Positions 57,957-64,000 of a DNA stretch of 64,000 nucleotides are shown here, one piece after another. The DNA is from Aeromicrobium sp. Root236. GTDB lineage: Bacteria; Actinomycetota; Actinomycetes; Propionibacteriales; Nocardioidaceae. Both the position numbers and the translations under genes were made by a program. Each line of letters opens with the position of its first letter. Position 1 is the stretch's first letter. The stretch lies in contig NZ_LMIS01000001.1 in the NCBI RefSeq assembly GCF_001428805.1, positions 1,414,976-1,478,975 of the forward strand, in the 5' to 3' direction. The notes beneath the pieces are model-generated. The model ran no database searches and was not told where the DNA came from. It saw only the letters and a list, made by a program, of their open reading frames with translations.

Positions 57957-60287
57957 GTGAGCAACCTGCAGAAGTTCCCCGTGCTGGCCCTCGAGGACGT
58001 CGTCGTCCTGCCCGGCATGGTCGTTCCCATCGAGCTCGACGACGCGGCCCGCGCGGCCGTCGACGCAGCCCGCACCAGCAACGACGACCGGCTCCTGGTC
58101 GCCCCCCGCCTCGAGGACCGCTACGCCACGCACGGCGTGATCGCGACGATCCAGCAGGTGGGCCGCCTCCCCGGCGGCGGGCCCGGCGCCGTGATCCAGG
58201 CCGAGCAGCGCGCGCACATCCAGGGCGGCGTGACCGGCCCGGGCGCCGCGCTCTGGGTCGAGGCCGAGCTGATCGACGACGAGCCGATCACCGAGCACGT
58301 ACGCGAGCTGGCCGGCGACTACAAGGGCCTGCTCGTGACGATCCTGCAGAAGCGCAACGCGTGGCAGGTCATCGACTCGGTCCAGCGCCTCACCGACCCC
58401 GGCGCGCTCGCGGACACCGCGGGCTACGCGTCGTACCTCGACCTCGAGCAGAAGCGCGAGCTCCTCGAGACCCCCGAGGTCGAGCTGCGCCTCACCCTGC
58501 TGATCGAGTGGGCCCGCTCCTACCTCGCCGAGAGCGAGGTCAACGAGAAGATCTCCGAGTCGGTCCAGGAGAGCATCGACAAGAACCAGCGTGAGTTCGT
58601 GCTGCGTCAGCAGCTCGCCGCGATCCGCAAGGAGCTCGGCGACGACGAGCCGGAGGGCACGCAGGACTACCGCGCCCGGGTCGAGGAGGCCGATCTCCCC
58701 GAGGACGTCCGCAAGGCCGCCCTCCGAGAAGTGGGCAAGCTCGAGCGCGGCAGCGACCAGAACCCCGAGTCCGGCTACATCCGCACGTGGCTCGACACGG
58801 TCCTGGAGCTCCCCTGGGGCGTCAAGACCGAGGACAACGCCGACATCAAGGGCGCCCGTGAGGTGCTCGACGCTGACCACCACGGCCTCGACGACGTCAA
58901 GGACCGCATCGTGGAGTACCTCGCCGTACGCGCCCGCCGCAGCGAGCGTGGCCTCGAGGTCGTGGGCGGCCGCGGATCGGGTGCCGTCATGGCGCTCGTC
59001 GGGCCTCCCGGCGTCGGCAAGACCTCGCTCGGTGAGAGCGTCGCGCGTGCCCTCGGCCGCAACTTCGTCCGCGTCGCCCTCGGAGGCGTCCGCGACGAGG
59101 CCGAGATCCGTGGCCACCGTCGTACGTACGTCGGCGCGCTGCCGGGCCGCCTGGTCCGCGCGATCGGCGAGGCGGGCTCGATGAACCCCGTCGTGCTGCT
59201 CGACGAGATCGACAAGGTCGGCGCCGACTACCGCGGCGATCCCGCGGCGGCGTTGCTCGAGGTGCTCGACCCGGCGCAGAACCACACGTTCCGCGACCAC
59301 TACCTCGACCTCGACCTGGACCTGTCGGACGTGCTGTTCCTGGCGACCGCCAACGTCATCGAGCAGATCCCACAGCCGCTGCTGGACCGCATGGAGCTCG
59401 TGCAGCTCGACGGCTATACCGAGGACGACAAGGTCGCGATCGCTCGGACGTACCTGGCCCCGCGGCAGCTCGAGCGGGCCGCCCTCACGACCGACGAGGT
59501 CGAGATCACGGACGGTGCACTGCGCGAGATCGCCGCGTCCTACACGCGTGAGGCCGGCGTGCGCCAGATGGAGCGGCTGCTCGCCAAGGTGTTCCGCAAG
59601 GTCACGACCAAGCTGACCGACCCCGACGTCGCCAAGCCGGTCGTCGTCGACGAGAAGACCCTCGTCGACTACGTCGGCCGGCCCAGGTTCACGCCGGAGT
59701 CGGAGGAGCGCACGGCGGTGCCGGGCGTCTCCACCGGACTTGCAGTGACCGGCCTGGGCGGCGACGTGCTGTTCATCGAGGCCAGCGCGTACGACGGTGA
59801 CCGCAGCCTCGCGATCACGGGTCAGCTGGGTGAGGTCATGAAGGAGTCGGCGCAGATCGCGCTGTCCTACGTACGTTCGCACGCCGACGCGATCGGCATC
59901 GACTCGGCGACGCTCGAGCGGGCGATCCACCTGCACGTGCCGGCCGGCGCGGTGCCCAAGGACGGCCCGTCCGCGGGCGTCACGATGGTCACGGCGCTGA
60001 CGTCCCTGGCGCTCGGCCGCAACGTACGGGCCGATGTCGGCATGACCGGCGAGGTCACCCTCAACGGCCGCGTGCTGCCGATCGGCGGCGTCAAGCAGAA
60101 GCTCATGGCCGCCCAGCGAGCCGGGCTCAAGACGGTGTTCATCCCGGCGCGCAACGAGGTCGACCTCGTCGACGTCCCCGAGGACGTCCTGGCCGAGCTC
60201 GACGTGCGCCCGGTGGCCGACGTCGCGGAGATCCTGGCGCTGGCGCTCGAGCCGGTGGCCGAGGTCAGCGCGACCGTCGCCGCCTAG
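57957..60287 (+). CDS. lon: ATP-dependent protease La (Lon)
   Basis: A 776-residue Lon protease, which unfolds and degrades damaged or regulatory proteins. N-terminal substrate domain about 8-200; AAA+ domain with Walker A G-P-P-G-V-G-K-T near residue 348, Walker B V-V-L-L-D-E-I-D-K near 412; C-terminal protease domain with the catalytic Ser in P-K-D-G-P-S-A-G-V and the Lys about 43 residues later in G-V-K-Q-K. Length is normal. GTG 57957 follows GAGGAGAG. In Streptomyces lon belongs to the HspR/HAIR regulon; a HAIR-like dyad precedes it here. Confidence 0.95.
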   Translation: MSNLQKFPVLALEDVVVLPGMVVPIELDDAARAAVDAARTSNDDRLLVAPRLEDRYATHGVIATIQQVGRLPGGGPGAVIQAEQRAHIQGGVTGPGAALWVEAELIDDEPITEHVRELAGDYKGLLVTILQKRNAWQVIDSVQRLTDPGALADTAGYASYLDLEQKRELLETPEVELRLTLLIEWARSYLAESEVNEKISESVQESIDKNQREFVLRQQLAAIRKELGDDEPEGTQDYRARVEEADLPEDVRKAALREVGKLERGSDQNPESGYIRTWLDTVLELPWGVKTEDNADIKGAREVLDADHHGLDDVKDRIVEYLAVRARRSERGLEVVGGRGSGAVMALVGPPGVGKTSLGESVARALGRNFVRVALGGVRDEAEIRGHRRTYVGALPGRLVRAIGEAGSMNPVVLLDEIDKVGADYRGDPAAALLEVLDPAQNHTFRDHYLDLDLDLSDVLFLATANVIEQIPQPLLDRMELVQLDGYTEDDKVAIARTYLAPRQLERAALTTDEVEITDGALREIAASYTREAGVRQMERLLAKVFRKVTTKLTDPDVAKPVVVDEKTLVDYVGRPRFTPESEERTAVPGVSTGLAVTGLGGDVLFIEASAYDGDRSLAITGQLGEVMKESAQIALSYVRSHADAIGIDSATLERAIHLHVPAGAVPKDGPSAGVTMVTALTSLALGRNVRADVGMTGEVTLNGRVLPIGGVKQKLMAAQRAGLKTVFIPARNEVDLVDVPEDVLAELDVRPVADVAEILALALEPVAEVSATVAA

Positions 60288-60296
60288 CGGCCCCTC

Positions 60297-60342
60297 GGTC
60301 CTTGAGCTTGTCGAGAACGTTCTTCCGGCAAGCTCAAGGACC
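60297..60342. repeat. Long perfect inverted repeat after lon
   Basis: GGTCCTTGAGCTTG (60297-60310) and CAAGCTCAAGGACC (60329-60342) form a perfect 14-bp stem. The 18-nt loop itself contains the palindrome AGAACGTTCT. It begins 9 nt after the lon stop and may act as a terminator; the CTTGAGCTTGTCGA core resembles repeats found in many high-GC genomes. Confidence 0.7.
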
Positions 60343-60352
60343 GTTCGCATCT

Positions 60353-60364
60353 AGAACACGTTCT
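60353..60364. promoter_or_regulatory. AGAACACGTTCT dyad before korA
   Basis: A perfect inverted repeat AGAAC-AC-GTTCT. With flanks it fits 7 of the 8 fixed positions of the KstR-type motif TNNAACNNGTTNNA (last base C instead of A). It lies 80 nt before korA and could be an operator. Confidence 0.45.
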
Positions 60365-60443
60365 CGTTTTGATCGACCCAACGGCCATATGGTGCCCACG
60401 TTGTGGGTACGGTGTGTTGTAGAGCACACAAAGGCAGGTGGCG

Positions 60444-62300
60444 ATGACGGCGTCGAAGTCGACCGAAGAGCTCACGCGTGTCGTCATACGTTTTGCCGGT
60501 GACTCCGGCGACGGCATGCAGCTGACCGGTGACCGGTTCACGCAGGAGACCGCCGACTTCGGCAACGACCTGTCGACCCTGCCCAACTTCCCCGCCGAGA
60601 TCCGCGCACCCGCTGGCACCCTTCCCGGCGTCTCGTCGTTCCAGATCCACTTCGCCGACTACGACATCCTGACGCCCGGCGACCACCCCGACGTCCTGGT
60701 CGCCATGAATCCCGCCGCGCTCAAGGCCAACATCGGCGACCTGCAGGCCGGCGGCACGGCGATCGTCGACGCGCACGAGTTCACCGACCGCAACCTCAAG
60801 CGCGTCGGCTACGAGTCCAACCCGCTCGAGGACGGTTCGCTGAGCGACTACCAGCTTCACGCGATCGACCTGACCGGCCTGACGGTCGGCGCCGTCGAGG
60901 AGTTCGGCCTGTCGCGCAAGGACGCGTCGCGGGCCAAGAACATGTTCGCCCTCGGGCTGGTCAGTTGGATGTTCGGCCGGTCGATCGACGGCAGCATCGC
61001 GTTCCTCGACAAGAAGTTCGCCGGCTCGCCGGCTGTCCGCGACGCCAACGTCGCGGCCCTGCGCACGGGCTACAACTACGGCGAGACGACCGAGTCGTTC
61101 GCGGTCTCCTACGTCATCAAGCCCGCCGTGATCCCGTCCGGCCGCTACCGCAACATCACCGGCAACACCGCGCTGTCGTACGGCATCGTCGCCGCGGGCC
61201 AGCTGTCGGGCCTGCAGGTGTTCCTCGGCGCCTACCCCATCACCCCAGCGTCGGACATCCTCCACGAGCTGTCCAAGCACAAGGCGTTCGGCGTCACGAC
61301 GTTCCAGGCCGAGGACGAGATCGCCGGCGTCGGCGCAGCCCTCGGCGCGAGCTTCGCCGGGTCGTTGGGCGTCACCACGACCTCGGGCCCGGGACTCGCG
61401 CTCAAGGGCGAGACGATCGGCCTCGGCGTCATGCTCGAGGTCCCACTCGTGATCATCGACGTGCAGCGCGGCGGGCCGTCCACGGGACTGCCGACCAAGA
61501 CCGAGCAGTCAGACCTCCTGCAGGCGATGAACGGCCGCAACGGCGAGGCCCCCGTGCCGGTCATCGCCCCGCAGTCCCCCGCCGACTGCTTCGACGCCGC
61601 GATCGAGGCGGCCCGGATCGCGGTCACCTACCGGACCCCGGTGATCCTGCTGTCCGACGGCTATCTCGCCAACGGGTCGGAGCCGTGGAGCCTGCCCGAC
61701 GTCGAGTCACTGCCGCGGATCGAGCCCGGCTTCGCCACGTCCGACCCGGACACGGCGTTCCTGCCGTACGCCCGCGACCCGCAGACGCTCGCCCGCCCCT
61801 GGGCGCCACCCGGCGTCGCCGGCCTCGAGCACCGCATCGGCGGGCTCGAGAAGGCCGACGGCACCGGTGACATCTCCTACGACCCGGCCAACCACGACCA
61901 CATGGTGCGCCTCCGGCAGGCCAAGGTCGACGGCATCGCCGCGACGATCCCCGAGGTCGAGGTCGACGACCCCGACGGCCACGCCAAGATCCTCGTGATC
62001 GGCTGGGGATCGACCTACGGCCCGATCGGCGCCGGCTGCCGCCGTGCCCGCGTCGCGGGGCACCGCATCGCGCAGGCCCACCTGCGCCACCTCAACCCGT
62101 TCCCGGCCAACCTCGGAGAGGTGCTGGCGGCGTACGACCGGGTCATCGTGCCCGAGATGAACCTCGGCCAGCTCCGCAGCCTGTTGCGCGCCAAGTACCT
62201 CGTCGACGCGGAGGGCTACAACGCCGTGCGCGGCATGCCGTTCGGTGCCGCCGAGCTCGGCCAGCACTTCATCGAGCTGTGCATCAAGGAGGGCGAATGA
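60444..62300 (+). CDS. korA: 2-oxoglutarate:ferredoxin oxidoreductase alpha chain
   Basis: A 618-residue KorA-type chain. The N-terminal gamma-like domain (about 1-190; F-A-G-D-S-G-D-G-M-Q-L-T-G and A-M-N-P-A-A-L-K) is fused to the pyrimidine-binding domain (about 200-618; G-A-Y-P-I-T-P-A-S-D-I-L-H-E-L, E-D-E-I-A-G-V-G-A-A-L-G-A and R-G-G-P-S-T-G-L-P-T-K-T). With KorB it oxidises 2-oxoglutarate to succinyl-CoA and reduces ferredoxin. ATG 60444 is used; a GTG at 60438 (six nt upstream) is also possible. The stop overlaps korB as ATGA. Confidence 0.93.
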   Translation: MTASKSTEELTRVVIRFAGDSGDGMQLTGDRFTQETADFGNDLSTLPNFPAEIRAPAGTLPGVSSFQIHFADYDILTPGDHPDVLVAMNPAALKANIGDLQAGGTAIVDAHEFTDRNLKRVGYESNPLEDGSLSDYQLHAIDLTGLTVGAVEEFGLSRKDASRAKNMFALGLVSWMFGRSIDGSIAFLDKKFAGSPAVRDANVAALRTGYNYGETTESFAVSYVIKPAVIPSGRYRNITGNTALSYGIVAAGQLSGLQVFLGAYPITPASDILHELSKHKAFGVTTFQAEDEIAGVGAALGASFAGSLGVTTTSGPGLALKGETIGLGVMLEVPLVIIDVQRGGPSTGLPTKTEQSDLLQAMNGRNGEAPVPVIAPQSPADCFDAAIEAARIAVTYRTPVILLSDGYLANGSEPWSLPDVESLPRIEPGFATSDPDTAFLPYARDPQTLARPWAPPGVAGLEHRIGGLEKADGTGDISYDPANHDHMVRLRQAKVDGIAATIPEVEVDDPDGHAKILVIGWGSTYGPIGAGCRRARVAGHRIAQAHLRHLNPFPANLGEVLAAYDRVIVPEMNLGQLRSLLRAKYLVDAEGYNAVRGMPFGAAELGQHFIELCIKEGE

Positions 62301-63352
62301 CCACCGATCTCGGCATGCCCGGGCTGGGGCTTGAGGGCGTACCCACTGCCGACGAGCCGCAGACCCGCAAGGACTTCGCGTCGGACCAGGAGGTCCGCTG
62401 GTGCCCGGGCTGCGGCGACTACGCGATCCTCGCCGCCGTGCAGGGCTTCATGCCCGAGCTGGGACTGCGCCGCGAGAACATCGTCTTCATCTCCGGCATC
62501 GGCTGCGCCGCGCGGTTCCCCTACTACCTCGACACCTACGGCCTGCACTCGATCCACGGTCGCGCGCCCGCGATCGCGACCGGCATCGCGACGACCCGGG
62601 CCGACCTCAGCGTGTGGGTCGTCACGGGCGACGGCGACGCGTTGTCGATCGGTGGCAACCACCTGATCCACGCACTGCGGCGCAACGTCAACATGACGAT
62701 CCTGCTGTTCAACAACCGCATCTACGGGCTGACCAAGGGCCAGTACTCCCCCACGTCCGAGCCCGGCAAGGTCACCAAGTCGACGCCGTTCGGCTCGATC
62801 GACGCCCCGCTCAACCCGCTGTCACTCGCGCTCGGCGCCGAGGCGACGTTCGTCGCCCGCACGATCGACTCCGACCGCAAGCACCTCACGGCGGTGCTGT
62901 CGGCAGCTGCCCGGCACCGCGGGACGTCGCTCGTCGAGATCTACCAGAACTGCCCGATCTTCAACGACGGCGCGTTCGACGCGATCAAGGACCCCGAGAC
63001 GCGCGACGACGCCATCATCCCCCTCGTGCACGGCGAGCCGATCCGGTTCGGCGCCGACGGCCGGCTCGGCGTCGTCCGTACGCCCGGCGGCGGCGTCGAC
63101 GTGGTCGAGATCGACGACTCCAACACCGGCGACGTGCTGGTGCATGACGCGCACGCGGAGGACGCCACCACGGCGTTCGCCCTGTCGCGCATCACCGACA
63201 GCGGCGTCGTCCACCGGGCGCCGATCGGCGTGTTCCGCCAGGTCGAGCGGCCGACGTACGACGACCTCAGCCGCGAGCAGGCCGTGCTCGCCGGCGATCC
63301 GCCCTCGCTGCAGGACCTGCTCGACGGCCCCGACGCCTGGACCGTGGCCTGA
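62297..63352 (+). CDS. korB: 2-oxoglutarate:ferredoxin oxidoreductase beta chain
   Basis: A 351-residue TPP-binding chain. It has R-W-C-P-G-C-G-D-Y-A-I-L near residue 34, a further Cys in G-I-G-C-A-A-R-F-P-Y-Y for the iron-sulfur cluster, and the TPP/Mg motif G-D-G-D-A-L-S-I-G-G-N-H about 115 with N-N-R-I-Y-G-L-T-K-G-Q-Y-S-P-T-S. It partners KorA and is coupled to it by a 4-nt overlap. KorAB can replace or supplement the dehydrogenase step of the TCA cycle and, in mycobacteria, supports growth at high CO2 and low 2-oxoglutarate dehydrogenase activity. Confidence 0.94.
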   Translation: MTTDLGMPGLGLEGVPTADEPQTRKDFASDQEVRWCPGCGDYAILAAVQGFMPELGLRRENIVFISGIGCAARFPYYLDTYGLHSIHGRAPAIATGIATTRADLSVWVVTGDGDALSIGGNHLIHALRRNVNMTILLFNNRIYGLTKGQYSPTSEPGKVTKSTPFGSIDAPLNPLSLALGAEATFVARTIDSDRKHLTAVLSAAARHRGTSLVEIYQNCPIFNDGAFDAIKDPETRDDAIIPLVHGEPIRFGADGRLGVVRTPGGGVDVVEIDDSNTGDVLVHDAHAEDATTAFALSRITDSGVVHRAPIGVFRQVERPTYDDLSREQAVLAGDPPSLQDLLDGPDAWTVA

Positions 63353-63424
63353 ACCTCCGCGAAGTGTGGAGTTTCAGGCCCTTCAGACGCGCCGTAGCGC
63401 CTCCAACCTCACAAATCGCGGAGG
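63353..63424. repeat. Palindromic intergenic repeat, copy 2
   Basis: Fills the gap between convergent korB and add. Arms ACCTCCGCGA (63353-63362) and its complement TCGCGGAGGT (63416-63425) are perfect over 10 bp, and further pairing follows. In reverse orientation it matches the element at 1225-1287 (25/28 at one end, 12/13 at the other), showing a family present at both ends of this window. Confidence 0.75.
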
Positions 63425-64000
63425 TCAGAGTGCGGCGTACTGCGGCTTGATGACGTCGTTGATGATCGCGAGTCGCTGGTCGAACGGCAGGAACGCGCTC
63501 TTCATCGCGTTGATCGTGAACCACCGCAGGTCGGCGATGTCGTAGCCGAACGCATCGACGAGCAGCTGGAACTCGCGGCTCATCGACGTACCGCTCATGA
63601 GCCGGTTGTCGCAGTTGACCGTGACGCGGAAGCCGAGGTCCTTGAGCTTGCCGATCGGGTGATCGGCGATCGAGCGCATGTTGGGCACCGCGTGCGTCTG
63701 CAGGTTGGACGACGGGCACATCTCGAGCGGGATGCGGCGATCGCGGATGTAGGCCGCGAGTCGCCCGAGCGTCGGCCCGCCGGGCGCGTCGAAGTCGATG
63801 TCGTCGACGATGCGTACGCCGTGGCCGAGGCGCTCCGCACCACACCGCTGGATGGCCTGCCAGATCGACGGCAGCCCGAACGCCTCGCCGGCGTGGATCG
63901 TGAAGTGCGCGTTCTCGCGGCGGAGGTACTCGAACGCCTCGAGGTGCAGGATCGGCGGGAACCCGTCCTCGGCGCCGGCGATGTCGAAGCCGGCGACGCC
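63425..64000 (-). CDS. add: Adenosine deaminase, C-terminal part (5' end beyond the window)
   Basis: The visible 191 residues are the C-terminal half of a metal-dependent adenosine deaminase, which converts (deoxy)adenosine to (deoxy)inosine, the substrate of PunA. It shows the metal/catalytic H-A-G-E near the visible start, G-H-G-V-R-I about 30 residues later and [10 protein letters not shown]. The frame is open to base 64000. The C-terminal region continues to a TGA stop at 63425-63427, next to the palindromic repeat. Its place in the conserved cluster matches add (Rv3313c). Confidence 0.92.
   Translation of the reverse strand, partial: GVAGFDIAGAEDGFPPILHLEAFEYLRRENAHFTIHAGEAFGLPSIWQAIQRCGAERLGHGVRIVDDIDFDAPGGPTLGRLAAYIRDRRIPLEMCPSSNLQTHAVPNMRSIADHPIGKLKDLGFRVTVNCDNRLMSGTSMSREFQLLVDAFGYDIADLRWFTINAMKSAFLPFDQRLAIINDVIKPQYAAL

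Noticed and set aside
57357..60350. A 997-residue minus-strand frame over lon
   Set aside because: Exact antisense of the full, motif-complete Lon; low-complexity composition and no family motifs.

Overview
The window is about 64 kb of high-GC (roughly 70%) bacterial chromosome, densely packed with 58 recognisable protein genes plus a few bases of one more, many GTG starts and many 1-4 nt gene overlaps. It shows no tRNA, rRNA, CRISPR array, transposase or prophage. Gene content and order point to an actinobacterium. The backbone purE-purK, PH-domain protein, birA / accD-accE-maf, accA3, lpdA, punA, pmmB, add follows the order known from Mycobacterium tuberculosis (fadE25 to add, about Rv3274c-Rv3313c). 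There are no mycolate genes, and the extra content (choice-of-anchor P protein, ExeM-like nuclease, KorAB, deoC with two aldehyde dehydrogenase genes) fits a Propionibacteriales/Nocardioidaceae-type organism such as Aeromicrobium or Nocardioides. The genus is an inference.

Layout. 1-5.9 kb: end of an ABC exporter operon (MacB-type permease); a minus-strand operon VOC protein-dapE-LOG protein; a TetR regulator divergent from a DUF2867 gene across two perfect operators; an APH(6)-like kinase. 5.9-11.1 kb: small HTH protein, lipoprotein, a regulator with two tandem LuxR HTH domains, an acyl-CoA dehydrogenase and a PPOX flavoprotein. 11.1-18.5 kb: purine (purEK), cyclic nucleotide signalling (PH protein, class III cyclase) and acyl-CoA carboxylase genes (birA / accD-accE), maf and a small Tudor-like protein. 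18.6-23.8 kb: an unusual block with two unrecognised proteins and an XRE regulator facing a membrane-anchored VWA protein across paired TTTGC-N4-GCAAA operators, with a convergent membrane Ser/Thr kinase. 23.9-27.3 kb: acyl-CoA dehydrogenase, biotinylated carboxylase alpha chain, small membrane protein. 27.4-31.7 kb: two paralogous secreted peptidoglycan amidases, the second fused to a SpoIID domain. 31.8-38.7 kb: LpdA-type flavoprotein; punA, an NAD epimerase and a phosphohexomutase; an AraC/DUF1772 pair.

38.7-50 kb: secreted ExeM-type nuclease and secreted 5'-nucleotidase with homologous C-terminal modules, divergent from deoC and a pair of aldehyde dehydrogenase-family genes whose second member lacks the catalytic half; then a membrane beta-propeller protein. 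50-57.4 kb: uridine-kinase-like NTPase, ECF sigma factor with a one-TM partner, DUF488, methyltransferase, fused alpha-beta dehydrogenase E1, choice-of-anchor P secreted protein. 57.4-64 kb: cupin, lon behind a HAIR-like (HspR) operator, korA-korB and the C-terminal part of adenosine deaminase, which runs off the window.

Functional threads. (1) Nucleic acid scavenging: nuclease, 5'-nucleotidase, punA, add, deoC with aldehyde dehydrogenase, phosphohexomutase and uridine-kinase-like protein could take extracellular DNA/RNA to central metabolism. (2) Acyl-CoA metabolism: two dehydrogenases, carboxylase alpha, beta and epsilon chains and their biotin ligase. (3) Cell-wall remodelling: two amidases, one behind triple GTCACA repeats that look like MtrA sites. 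(4) Regulation: many genes have a TANNNT -10 box 5-8 nt from the start codon, implying leaderless mRNAs, and several intergenic regions carry clear dyad operators. The least explained block is 18.6-23.8 kb.
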